From: an uncultured Allomuricauda sp.
GTDB lineage: Bacteria > Bacteroidota > Bacteroidia > Flavobacteriales > Flavobacteriaceae
Direction of reading: 5' to 3'
Length of the DNA stretch: 46,831 bases
NCBI RefSeq assembly: GCF_937884665.1
Contig: NZ_CAKZYF010000168.1
Span: forward strand, 1 to 46,831
Position 1 is the stretch's first letter; every line of letters starts with the position of its first letter. Below the pieces are notes generated by a model that saw only the letters and a program-made list of their open reading frames with translations, was not told the origin of the DNA and made no database searches. Position numbers and translations under genes: made by a program. Below are positions 1 to 8,965 of the stretch, in pieces.

Positions 1-87
1 AGGGGTAACTACGATATGTTCTTTTTTCGGTGAACAAGACACTACTAAAACAGTCAAAAAAAGCAACAGCCCAATTCTTCGTATCAT
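1..87 (-). CDS. Lipoprotein, N-terminal fragment (gene runs off the left edge)
   Basis: Reading leftwards from an ATG at 87, the first 29 codons give a classic lipoprotein signal: MIRR, a hydrophobic stretch (IGLLLFLTVLVV), then a lipobox ending SC at residue 19, followed by SPKKEH. The rest lies outside the window, so the function cannot be told. It starts 10 bases after the stop of the VCBS/ASPIC gene at 98 on the same strand, so it is probably the next gene of the operon 6647-98. A surface or periplasmic partner of the VCBS proteins is a reasonable guess. Real coding is supported only by the signal peptide and the tight spacing. Confidence 0.6.
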   Translation of the reverse strand, partial: MIRRIGLLLFLTVLVVSCSPKKEHIVVTP

Positions 88-97
88 CTTAAATATT

Positions 98-3000
98 TTA
101 GTTGAGTAAAGTATACATCTTCGCTTCCTCGTTATTAAAGGTAACCAGGAGGTACGTACTATTATTGCATGTTAGGATGTTGAGATGTCTAACTGATTTT
201 TGGGTCAAGTCCAGACCCATATCATCTGTCAAAATTATGTCATTTTCGGAAGAAATCAATGCCCCTGGAAAAGAATCGAACCTACCGTGAAAGGGAGTGG
301 TTCCAAAATAGTTTCCAGCGGTCAATATTTCTTGGGAACCATCTCCATCAAAATCATGGTTCACAAATGCGGTAATCGGGGATACTTGAAGTGCTTCGGG
401 AAACGGAACAAAATAATAACGCCCTTCTTCATTTTTCAAATAACCGGAATTCAACTCCGTGACCTGCAGAACAGAAGCTTGGTCCAGAATTGACTTTTCA
501 AAAAGCTCCTCCATGGGTTTTCCCGCAAAGTCCTTATAATTGACAAAAGATTTTCTTAACGCTATAATCTGACTGGACAGTTCATCCAGACCGAGCAGGG
601 GATAATGCTTCCCATTTTTTTCAATAGTAACGATGGTTTCCGTACTTCCATTTTTATCAAAGTCTGAATAGTACATTCGCATGGGGGCTTCTACCGTTCC
701 CTTGAACTTTGAGTTGGTTCCCCAATTCCCCAATAAGTAATCCGTATCTCCATCCTTATCGATATCAAAGGGGTGTATTTTTCGCCACAGCCCCTTTAGC
801 GTGTCTTCTTCATCGAGCAGGGACGCCACCTGGAAGCCCTCCGTGGTATTCTCAAAGAATTTAGGTTGCATCCATTCGCCGATTACGATCAAATCCTCTC
901 TCCCATCTCCGTTGAAGTCACTCCAAATAGCATCTGTAACCATTCCAATCTGCTCAAATGGATTTTTATCTTGAACCTTAAACCCATTCTTGGTGTTTTC
1001 CAGAAGATATGAATTTGGGATCTCCCCAAATTTGGAAGTCACCACGTGATTGCCCACAAAGAGGTCTAAATCACCGTCTTTATCAAAATCACTGGCCTTG
1101 ACCACAGCTGTGTTCTCAAACAGCTCGGGCAGTTTTTCTGCTTTAAAAAGCGAATCGCCCTGAAAGAAAAGGACATTGCGCAATGGCTTGGACTTTCCTG
1201 AAAAATCAGCTCCTGCGGTACCGACGAACAAATCGTTCCTTCCATTTCCACTAAAGTCAGCGATTATAGCGGTTACGTCTTCCCGAACGGAATCTCTAAG
1301 GATTTCAGCAAAATTTCGTTTTACGAAACTGCTATCTGCTTGAAGATAGATTTTCGAAGTGGAAAATTTGGAGCTTCCAAAGAAAATATCTGTTTTTTGG
1401 TCATTGTTCAAATCGCCAAGTGCGACCGCAGGACCTCTGTCCGAGACGCGGTAAGGAATCAGTTTTTCACGATTAAAATCAATGTGGTTATCCTCCTTAT
1501 GTTGAAAATCAATGCCCAGATTGCTTTCCAGCTTTTTGAACAGCCTTTTAGGTTTGGGTCTCAATTCAGCATAATCAAATGGTTTCGCATCAGATCGGAC
1601 TATGGTCAAACTTTGATTGACGTCTATATTTTTTAGGGTTTGAAAGGTTTTGTCCGGCCAAACAATCTTCAAAGAATCCACGCTTTGGGTTGAACCATAT
1701 CCAAAATGGACCATAGGTTCCGAGCTGGACTGAAATCCGCGGCTAGGGAAAAGTTCTTTGAACTGCAGAATGCCGCCGTTGTGGTAGGAGAATACTTTGG
1801 TCCCGATCGCAAACGGATTCTTACTCCCAAATTGAAGTTTCAACTTCAAGTAATTGGACTTTCCATCTGTTTTGTTGATATAGAGGGTCGCTTCGGTGTT
1901 AATATTATTGGTTACTAGATCGAGGTCTCCATCGTTGTCGAAATCGCCATAGGCCGTGGCCCCTGAAACCAGGGTGTCCTGAGGAATCCATTTTTTGGAT
2001 TTGTTTTCAAAGACCAATCCGGGTGTTCCCTTGAAGATGGTATTATTCACGGCTCCCGAAGGCATTAGGTTTAAAGCTTGCTGATCGACCAATTTGGTAT
2101 TGTCCAATTTTTTTTGGATTTGCTCGTTGGAAACAAATCGGACATAGTCCAAATCGTTAGGTCTTTTGGGAATACCATTCGAAACAAAAACATCTTGCTC
2201 TCCGTCTTGGTCATAATCCCCGAACAATGCGCTCCAACTCCAGTCTGTTGCGGCAATTCCACTTAACAAGGCGGTTTCTAGATAATTTCCTGATGGCTGG
2301 TTGATGTAGAGCATGTTCCGGGTGAACTGATAGTGATAGCCAAATCGTTCCACACGCAATCGCTGTACCTGAATATTGTCGTCCCCTTCTGAAGATTTTA
2401 GGGGAATCTCCTCTTCTGGGAGCATATCCAATGAAAGTAAATCAGGGAGACCGTCGTGGTTGATATCCGCGACATCACTACCCATGGAAAATCGGCTTGT
2501 ATGGCCAAAATGCTTGCGAAGACTTTCCGTAAATGTTCCATCGCCATTGTTCACATAATAATAGTCGTCTTCATGAAAATCATTTCCAATGTAGATGTCC
2601 GGGTAGCCATCTTGGTTAAAGTCTGATACGGAAATACCTAGGCCATATCCATTGATCCCACCAAAAATCCCGGCTTCATCACTGACTTCGGTAAAGATAT
2701 CACCATCGTTCCGCATAAGCTTGTCCCCAGTTTCGTAGTTTCTTTCATACCGAAGGTCCACCCTGCCAAAAGATTCTTGTGTATGCACTGCATGGTTCAG
2801 CAAATACATATCCAAATCGCCATCCAGATCATAATCCAAAAAAGTAGCCGAAGAGCTATACGAATCAAAATCAAGACCGTATTGAGCGGCACTTTCGGTA
2901 AATGTAGTATCTCCATTGTTGATGTACAGTTCATTATGGCCTTCAAAACCATTTATACCGACAACTGCGCAAACGTAAATATCAAGAAGCCCGTCTCCGT

Positions 3001-3355
3001 TGACGTCTCCCATTACGGCACCTGTGTTCCAGTCGCTTAGTCCTTCAACTCCCGCTTGTTCCGAAATATCTTCGAAGATGAGATTGCCTTTATTTAGGTA
3101 TAGTTTATTGGTCACTCGATTTCCGGAGAAAAAAATATCTGGAAGGTCGTCATTGTTTATATCACCAACGGCAACCCCTCCACCATTGTAAAAGTAGAGG
3201 TAGTCGAGTATGTTCAAAGCATCTGATTCCTCTAGGGTATTGGAAAACGTAATCCCAGTCTGTTCTTTTGATGGATTTCTGAACAATTCCCCTTCATTTT
3301 TGCTACAACCGATGACCAGTAATCCGGCCAATATCCTAATCCAATACTTGCTCAT
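98..3355 (-). CDS. VCBS/FG-GAP repeat lipoprotein with central ASPIC/UnbV domain (1,085 aa)
   Basis: The signal peptide ends in a lipobox (LVIGC, Cys17), so this is a lipid-anchored exported protein. Seven Asp-rich calcium-loop motifs of the DxDxDGxxD type precede residue ~500 (for example DVNGDGLLD, DYDLDGDLD, DFDNDGDLD). An ASPIC/UnbV domain follows at about 500-585 (FPSRGFQ, MVHFGYG, DSLKIVWPD). Seven more motifs come after it (for example DFDKDGDLD, DFNGDGRED, DFDGDGSQE). FG-GAP/VCBS repeats fold into beta-propellers, so two seven-bladed propellers joined by the ASPIC domain are inferred. The segment after the lipobox (LNILDYLYFYNGGGVAVGD) is shared with the paralogues at 3336 and 16620. 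It overlaps the upstream gene by 20 bases, implying one transcript. Proteins of this type are often linked to SusC/SusD loci; their ligand is unknown. No catalytic site was recognised. Confidence 0.9.
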   Translation of the reverse strand: MSKYWIRILAGLLVIGCSKNEGELFRNPSKEQTGITFSNTLEESDALNILDYLYFYNGGGVAVGDINNDDLPDIFFSGNRVTNKLYLNKGNLIFEDISEQAGVEGLSDWNTGAVMGDVNGDGLLDIYVCAVVGINGFEGHNELYINNGDTTFTESAAQYGLDFDSYSSSATFLDYDLDGDLDMYLLNHAVHTQESFGRVDLRYERNYETGDKLMRNDGDIFTEVSDEAGIFGGINGYGLGISVSDFNQDGYPDIYIGNDFHEDDYYYVNNGDGTFTESLRKHFGHTSRFSMGSDVADINHDGLPDLLSLDMLPEEEIPLKSSEGDDNIQVQRLRVERFGYHYQFTRNMLYINQPSGNYLETALLSGIAATDWSWSALFGDYDQDGEQDVFVSNGIPKRPNDLDYVRFVSNEQIQKKLDNTKLVDQQALNLMPSGAVNNTIFKGTPGLVFENKSKKWIPQDTLVSGATAYGDFDNDGDLDLVTNNINTEATLYINKTDGKSNYLKLKLQFGSKNPFAIGTKVFSYHNGGILQFKELFPSRGFQSSSEPMVHFGYGSTQSVDSLKIVWPDKTFQTLKNIDVNQSLTIVRSDAKPFDYAELRPKPKRLFKKLESNLGIDFQHKEDNHIDFNREKLIPYRVSDRGPAVALGDLNNDQKTDIFFGSSKFSTSKIYLQADSSFVKRNFAEILRDSVREDVTAIIADFSGNGRNDLFVGTAGADFSGKSKPLRNVLFFQGDSLFKAEKLPELFENTAVVKASDFDKDGDLDLFVGNHVVTSKFGEIPNSYLLENTKNGFKVQDKNPFEQIGMVTDAIWSDFNGDGREDLIVIGEWMQPKFFENTTEGFQVASLLDEEDTLKGLWRKIHPFDIDKDGDTDYLLGNWGTNSKFKGTVEAPMRMYYSDFDKNGSTETIVTIEKNGKHYPLLGLDELSSQIIALRKSFVNYKDFAGKPMEELFEKSILDQASVLQVTELNSGYLKNEEGRYYFVPFPEALQVSPITAFVNHDFDGDGSQEILTAGNYFGTTPFHGRFDSFPGALISSENDIILTDDMGLDLTQKSVRHLNILTCNNSTYLLVTFNNEEAKMYTLLN

Positions 3356-6300
3356 TTGAAATTTTCTCTAAAACCAAAGGCTCGGAGTTATTGATTCCGA
3401 TGATATAATGCACGTTATTGCCAATGGTTGCTTTTTCAATAGTTCTTGATGGCCCCGGGATGTTTATTGAGACCTCTTTTTGCCAAACAAACTTGTTGTC
3501 CACAAAACTTAATAAAATACCATGAGATGCATCCATTCTGCCCAATTGTGTGCTGATTTCATAGTTGTTGCCCACTAAAAGTAAATCCAGGGTGCCATTT
3601 TCGTCAAAATCATCCACAAACATATCATTTACTGTTGATATTTGGGCTATGTTGGGCAGAGGCTTTTTTGCAAATCTTAGATTCCCCCTATTTTCAAAAT
3701 AGCAGCTAGCCAGTTCATAAACTTTCTTTTTTTTAGATTCCCTTAAACTCTGGGAACCAAAGAGGTCTTCAAGGGATGCCTGGGCAAAACTTTTGTACGA
3801 AAGGAAGTCTTTGTTCAGAAAGGGCATTTGTTTTACCAACTCATCTTTTGAGGCAAAGGGAGTTTCTTTATCACCGTGGAAATAGGTGACCAAGGATTCT
3901 ATGGAGCCGTTACCATCAAAATCCTTTTTGTACAAAGTCAATGGACGTTGGAGGGAGGCGTTCAATCTACTGTTCAATCCCCAGTTACCGGCAAGAATGT
4001 CCAAATCCCCGTCCCCATCAAAATCTTCAACTAACACGGAGTTCCAAAGGCCATGGGTATTTTCCAGGCCAGATTTTGAGGATAGGCTTAATTGTTTGCC
4101 ATCGTTGAGGAAGATGGATAATGGCATCCAATGTCCTACCACAATTAAATCTTGAAATCCATTGTTGTCCAAGTCTGTCCAAATTACATCCTTAACATTA
4201 CCAATGTTTTGGAATTTTTCAGAGAAGGTAGGGGTGATATCGATAAACTTTCCGGTCCCGTCATATTGAAAGAGATACTGACGGTCCTTAACTCCAAATT
4301 GTCTTGGCTTTTGGTCTGAGGTAATGGTAAGGTCAAAATCCCCATCTTTATCAAAGTCTGAAGCTAAAATCGCTGAAGCATTGAGTTGTACGCCTTGAAA
4401 GGCCATCGAATCCCTCTCAAATGTCCCTTGGCGATTCAAGTATAGTCTGGGCTGAATCTTATCAGAGGAAGTAAATTCGTTGCCCGCGCTAACAATGGCC
4501 AAATCTTGCCATCCATCACCGTCCGCGTCGAAAAAGACATGGGCGACGTCCTCATGGAAAGCCTCTTTTGAAAGAAATTCATCCGGATGCTGATAAAATG
4601 AACCGTTTTCGCTTTGGATAAAAAGTGCAGAGGACTGCGCCTTGGCCCCGGAGATACATATATCTTCCAAACCGTCTTTATTTACATCGGCCACGGAAAT
4701 ATTTGGGCCATTATTGGTATTGGCAAAAGGTATCAACGGGTCAATATTGAATTCCAAGGAGGTCTTTTCTTTATGTACAAAAGGAATCAGGCTGTCCTTT
4801 TTGGTGAAAATAGTGCGGAAAGAAGGATTACGTCTAAAGGCGGAGTCTTTGGCATTTACTGCTTCTAGGACGATGTGTCCCCCAGTGAGGTCTTTAAGGG
4901 TCTGATGGCTTCCAAGGGGCCAAACCACGGTCAATGAATCGATAATAGAATCCTTTCCCAGTCCGAAATGCAAGGTGTTGGGTATTGCGGAGAGATAGCC
5001 GCGGGTGGGATAATTTTCGCGAACTTGAACAGTGCCTTTGGAATATAGGATGACCTTGGCGCCAATACCTTTGGTATTGTTTTTGTCTCCTCGAAGTGTG
5101 ATGGATAGGGCATGGGTTTTACCATCCTGTTTGTTTTCCAAAAGAAAGGCTTCTTTGTCTACATTGTTCACTACCAGATCTAAATCCCCGTCATTGTCCA
5201 GATCGGCATAAATACATCCGTGACTGAACGAATTTTCTCGCCGTAACCAGGAGTCGGTCGTATCGCTAAAAGTGAGGTCTCCGTTGTTTTTAAAGAAATA
5301 ATTCGGTACTTCTTTTTCAGGGAGCTCTTCAATGAACGCCATTTCCTTTTGGGACATACCGGCATCTATTGCTTTTTGGATTTTCTCATTGGCAATAAAG
5401 CTTATAAAATCCATATCATTTGTCGCTCCTTTAATTCCATTGGAGACAAAGAGGTCTGTATGCCCATCATTGTCAAAATCAGCCAGCAAGGCACCCCAGG
5501 ACCATTCTGTGGCAGCTACGCCGCTCAGATGGGCCATTTCACTGAAAAACTCCCCAAATCGGTTCAGATATAGGTTGTTCTGCATGTATTGGGGGGCAAA
5601 TCCATTTTTAAGATATTGCTCATATACAGGGTAAGGGTACTCCAGCCCCGATGTTTTATAAGTTTCCAAGTTTTCTGGAAGCATGTCCAGGGAAAGGATA
5701 TCCATCCACCCATCGTTGTTAATATCGGCTATTGCATTTCCCATGGAAAAATGGGAAGTGTGTCCCATTTTTTGTACATCTGTGGAAATGATTTCCTTAA
5801 AGGTGCCGTCTTTCTGGTTGATATAGAAATAATCGTTTTCAAAGAAATCGTTGCCTACATAAATATCGGGATACCGATCATTGTTTACATCGCTAATTCC
5901 AATTCCCAATCCGTAACCGATAGAACCTTGAAAAATACCCGATCCTTCTGAAGCATCGATGAATTTACCCATATCATTTCGATATAAACGATCTCCGGAC
6001 ATTGAATCCACCAGTTTTCTTTTACTTCCTTTGCCATAGGAACGATTTGGATTGGTTGAATGGTTCAGCAAATACATATCCAGATCACCATCCAAATCAT
6101 AATCAAAAAAAGCGGCTTGGGTGGCAAATCCGGAAAAGTCGAGATTGTACGCATGGGCTTCTTCTTTAAAGCTTGGAATCCCGTTTTCGTCCAGCCCTTG
6201 ATTTATAAATAAGAGGTTGTTTCCCTTTATGTCTTTGTAGCGGCCCACTTTGCAAACATAAATATCCAACCATCCGTCATTATTGATGTCCACATGGGTA

Positions 6301-6647
6301 ACACCGGTCGTCCAACCTTCGGAATTCCGAATACCCGAAACCTTTGTGATTTCCTCAAATTTAAAATTGCCCTTGTTCAAGTAGAGCCTGTCGGATTCTT
6401 GGTTGGAGGTAAAATAGAGGTCTACCAAGCCATCGTTGTTAAAATCTCCCGCAGCCACACCTGCACCATTGTAGAAATACAAATAGGTCAAAATATTAAG
6501 GTCTGGTGTATTGGTAAGTTCGTTGGTAAAGAAAATTCCCGTTTCCGAAGCCTTTCGTTTGAGAAAAAGCTTATCCGTTTCTTGTTTTGGATGGCATCCC
6601 GTCAAACAAATTCCCAGTACGCAAAGAAAACACCAGAATCTTCCCAT
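3336..6647 (-). CDS. VCBS/FG-GAP repeat lipoprotein with central ASPIC/UnbV domain (1,103 aa)
   Basis: Paralogue of the genes at 98 and 16620. The signal peptide carries a lipobox (CLTGC, Cys18). The mature protein has seven Asp-rich calcium-loop motifs (DFNNDGLVD, DINNDGWLD, DYDLDGDLD, DVNNDRYPD, DINNDGWMD, DFDNDGHTD, DLDNDGDLD). An ASPIC/UnbV domain lies at about 512-595 (NYPTRGY, LHFGLG, DSLTVVWP). Seven further motifs follow, ending in DFDENGTLD. It is the first gene of a minus-strand operon; its last 20 bases overlap the next gene. It is divergent from the sodium symporter at 6835, with 187 bases between the starts. It is probably outer-membrane anchored, and its function is unknown. Confidence 0.9.
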   Translation of the reverse strand: MGRFWCFLCVLGICLTGCHPKQETDKLFLKRKASETGIFFTNELTNTPDLNILTYLYFYNGAGVAAGDFNNDGLVDLYFTSNQESDRLYLNKGNFKFEEITKVSGIRNSEGWTTGVTHVDINNDGWLDIYVCKVGRYKDIKGNNLLFINQGLDENGIPSFKEEAHAYNLDFSGFATQAAFFDYDLDGDLDMYLLNHSTNPNRSYGKGSKRKLVDSMSGDRLYRNDMGKFIDASEGSGIFQGSIGYGLGIGISDVNNDRYPDIYVGNDFFENDYFYINQKDGTFKEIISTDVQKMGHTSHFSMGNAIADINNDGWMDILSLDMLPENLETYKTSGLEYPYPVYEQYLKNGFAPQYMQNNLYLNRFGEFFSEMAHLSGVAATEWSWGALLADFDNDGHTDLFVSNGIKGATNDMDFISFIANEKIQKAIDAGMSQKEMAFIEELPEKEVPNYFFKNNGDLTFSDTTDSWLRRENSFSHGCIYADLDNDGDLDLVVNNVDKEAFLLENKQDGKTHALSITLRGDKNNTKGIGAKVILYSKGTVQVRENYPTRGYLSAIPNTLHFGLGKDSIIDSLTVVWPLGSHQTLKDLTGGHIVLEAVNAKDSAFRRNPSFRTIFTKKDSLIPFVHKEKTSLEFNIDPLIPFANTNNGPNISVADVNKDGLEDICISGAKAQSSALFIQSENGSFYQHPDEFLSKEAFHEDVAHVFFDADGDGWQDLAIVSAGNEFTSSDKIQPRLYLNRQGTFERDSMAFQGVQLNASAILASDFDKDGDFDLTITSDQKPRQFGVKDRQYLFQYDGTGKFIDITPTFSEKFQNIGNVKDVIWTDLDNNGFQDLIVVGHWMPLSIFLNDGKQLSLSSKSGLENTHGLWNSVLVEDFDGDGDLDILAGNWGLNSRLNASLQRPLTLYKKDFDGNGSIESLVTYFHGDKETPFASKDELVKQMPFLNKDFLSYKSFAQASLEDLFGSQSLRESKKKKVYELASCYFENRGNLRFAKKPLPNIAQISTVNDMFVDDFDENGTLDLLLVGNNYEISTQLGRMDASHGILLSFVDNKFVWQKEVSINIPGPSRTIEKATIGNNVHYIIGINNSEPLVLEKISNEQVLD

Positions 6648-6804
6648 GAAATCAAAATAATTGAGAAATATAACTATTCCTCGAACAACAGAAAAAAGGG
6701 ATTCGTTAATGTTTGAAAGGCAGAAAAAGAGTCTCGCATTGCGATATCACACAAATAAGCAGGCATTAATTGTTGTTCCAGTACTAAATAAACCAATATA
6801 TTTA

Positions 6805-6823
6805 TAAATTGTAAATCAATTTA
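6805..6823. promoter_or_regulatory. Imperfectly centred inverted repeat in front of the 6835 symporter
   Basis: TAAATTG, five bases, CAATTTA: 7-base arms, perfect, ending 11 bases before the ATG at 6835. It lies in the 187-base divergent region between the VCBS operon and the symporter. It does not match the palindrome at 14005 and 16584. It could be an operator or chance in AT-rich DNA. No clear promoter boxes were picked out in the rest of the gap. Confidence 0.3.
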
Positions 6824-6834
6824 ACCAAGCAAAC

Positions 6835-8487
6835 ATGTTGGGCATCCTATCCTTTTTGGGCTTTACCACCTTAGTGGGAGTCATTGCATATCTAGCAACA
6901 CGTTCTACCGATGAAAAATCTTCTGACGGTTATTTTTTGGGAGGTAGAAGCCTAACGGCGGGTGTTATCGCCGGGTCTTTGCTACTCACCAATTTATCTA
7001 CGGAACAGATTGTTGGATTGAACGGAAGTGCCTACAAAGATGGCCTATCGGTAATGGCTTGGGAGACTTTGGCCGCTATAGCGATGGTAATTGCTGCAAT
7101 TTTTTTATTGCCCAGATATCTCAAAGGGGGATTGACCACAGTCCCCCAGTTTTTAGCGGATAGATTTGACGTATCCACCAAGACCATTACCTCAGGATTA
7201 TTCTTGACAGGATATGTCGTGGTGTTATTGCCCGTAATTCTGTATTCGGGTTCCGTGGCGATTAGCGGCATGTTCAAAGTGCCTGAACTTTTGAATGTTT
7301 CGGATTCCACTGCTTTGGTAATCTGTATTTGGGGTATTGGAATAATTGGTTCGATTTATGCCGTTTTTGGAGGATTAAAAGCGGTCGCTGTTTCGGATAG
7401 TATCAACGCCATTGGATTGATTATCGGTGGAGTGCTCATCCCTGTTTTTGGATTGATCGCCATTGGAAATGGCAATGCTTTGGAAGGTCTGGATACCTTG
7501 ATGTCGGCGAATCCCGAACGCTTTGATTCTACTGGTGAGCATGGCCAAGAAGTGCCGTTTTCGACCATTTTTACCGGAATGATGTTGGTGCAGCTTTTTT
7601 ACTGGGGCACCAATCAGCAAATCATCCAGAGGGCTTTAGGGGCGAAAAATTTGGCTGAAGGTCAAAAAGGATTGCTTTTGGCTTCATTTCTTAAAATTTT
7701 AGGTCCTGTTATACTAGTTTTACCGGGAATGATTGCCTATCACTACTTCGATGGTAGCTTGGCCTCCAGTGATCTAGCATATCCTGCATTGGTTGGGGAG
7801 GTGTTGCCCGATTATTTAGTGGGTTTTTTTGCAGCTGTGTTGTTCGGTGCCATCTTAAGTTCTTTTAACAGTGTACTAAATAGTTCGGTGACTTTGTTTG
7901 GTATTGACATTTACAAGCAGCATATCAACAAGGACGCGTCAGAGGTTACCGTGGTGAAATATGGAAAGGTCTTTGGAGTTTGCCTCGCCTTGGCCGCGAT
8001 GTTCATTGCGCCCTTAATTGCCAACGCGGGTAGTTTGTTCAACTATTTACAGGAAATCAACGGAATTTATAATATTCCCATACTGACGATAATCGTTGTG
8101 GGCTACCTCACAAAGCGGGTGCCTGCCATTGCAGCAAAAATCGCCATTTTTTTGGGATCGGGTCTTTACATTTTAAGCCAGTTTATCATTGGTCCTGGTT
8201 TAGTCGGCAAGGCTGTGGAAGAAGCAAAGGCTTCTGGAATTACGGATGAAGCTACTCTCCGTCTTGTTGAAGCAGATGCCTATCCCCATTTTCTACATGT
8301 GATGGCCATTTTGTTTTTGTTGAATGCTGGAATCATGTTGTTGATTGGAAAATTCTATCCCAGAAAGGAGCCTTTTGTTCAACAATACACCAAACAAGTG
8401 GAAATTACTCCCTTTAAATATGTGAAACAGGCAGGAACCCTAATCTGTTTAATTGTTATTGGAATCTATGTTTACTTTTCGAAGTAG
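6835..8487 (+). CDS. Sodium:solute symporter (SSS/SLC5 family), sugar-type, 550 aa
   Basis: An integral membrane protein with many hydrophobic helices from residue 1 to the C-terminus (about 14 expected for the family). The N-terminal region SSDGYFLGGRSLTAGVIAGS followed by LLLTNLSTEQIVGLNG is the SSS signature region. The overall sequence resembles the YidK/vSGLT sugar-transporting branch more than proline or pantothenate symporters; this placement is by eye. It would import a solute with Na+. It ends three bases before the convergent cytochrome c gene at 8491. It is separate from the second symporter at 10196, which is a different branch. The substrate cannot be read from the sequence; the neighbourhood suggests a sugar or sulfosugar. 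Confidence 0.88.
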   Translation: MLGILSFLGFTTLVGVIAYLATRSTDEKSSDGYFLGGRSLTAGVIAGSLLLTNLSTEQIVGLNGSAYKDGLSVMAWETLAAIAMVIAAIFLLPRYLKGGLTTVPQFLADRFDVSTKTITSGLFLTGYVVVLLPVILYSGSVAISGMFKVPELLNVSDSTALVICIWGIGIIGSIYAVFGGLKAVAVSDSINAIGLIIGGVLIPVFGLIAIGNGNALEGLDTLMSANPERFDSTGEHGQEVPFSTIFTGMMLVQLFYWGTNQQIIQRALGAKNLAEGQKGLLLASFLKILGPVILVLPGMIAYHYFDGSLASSDLAYPALVGEVLPDYLVGFFAAVLFGAILSSFNSVLNSSVTLFGIDIYKQHINKDASEVTVVKYGKVFGVCLALAAMFIAPLIANAGSLFNYLQEINGIYNIPILTIIVVGYLTKRVPAIAAKIAIFLGSGLYILSQFIIGPGLVGKAVEEAKASGITDEATLRLVEADAYPHFLHVMAILFLLNAGIMLLIGKFYPRKEPFVQQYTKQVEITPFKYVKQAGTLICLIVIGIYVYFSK

Positions 8488-8490
8488 GAA

Positions 8491-8964
8491 CTAATTTTCC
8501 TCTAAGGCATACCATTCAATATCGGTCAAAATATCGCGGCGTCCCTTTTTATCCGGGGCATAGTTGGCGGCTAGGTAGTTTACGATGATTTCCTCATTAT
8601 TGCCAAGGTCCCATAGGTTTTGGGTTTCTTGCATCCAACGTATTGTAGCTACCCAACCTTCTTTTGTCATTCGATTTTGGGTGACCAGTTTTGCGGAGTG
8701 GCAATTGGTACAATTCTGAATGACTTCGGTCAAACCGTCCGCATCCACAAAACCTGTTGCCACATGGATGCCATTTTCAATCAAGTCTTCCGGTTCTTCG
8801 GGAATTTCTACCAAAGCGATTTCTTCCGGTTGCTTTTTAAGAAGGGTCGGATTTGTAATCACATACAGCAAAGAGAAAATGCAGATAAAAATCACACAGA
8901 ACCCTACTATAATCTTTCGATATAGTATTTCAACCTGATTTTTAAAACGCTTTTCAAAAGACAT
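8491..8964 (-). CDS. Membrane-anchored monohaem cytochrome c, SorB-like electron acceptor (157 aa)
   Basis: One N-terminal membrane segment (IIVGFCVIFICIFSLLYVIT) is followed by a periplasmic domain with a single CTNCH haem-binding motif. The tail (MTKEGWVATIRWMQ, then NYLAANYAP) is the pattern seen in sulfite dehydrogenase cytochrome subunits. It follows the molybdenum enzyme gene directly: the ATG at 8964 starts one base after that stop. The open frame can be extended to a TTG at 8973 that overlaps the upstream gene, but the ATG is the better start. It should accept electrons from the SorA-like enzyme and pass them to the respiratory chain. The axial Met is uncertain; two candidates lie in the MTKEGW and WMQ segments. 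Confidence 0.85.
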   Translation of the reverse strand: MSFEKRFKNQVEILYRKIIVGFCVIFICIFSLLYVITNPTLLKKQPEEIALVEIPEEPEDLIENGIHVATGFVDADGLTEVIQNCTNCHSAKLVTQNRMTKEGWVATIRWMQETQNLWDLGNNEEIIVNYLAANYAPDKKGRRDILTDIEWYALEEN

Positions 8965-8965
8965 A

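Noticed and set aside
6294-6716. Plus-strand open frame of 140 codons reaching into the divergent region before 6835
   Set aside because: Mostly antisense to the VCBS gene at 3336-6647; its composition is that of a shadow frame.
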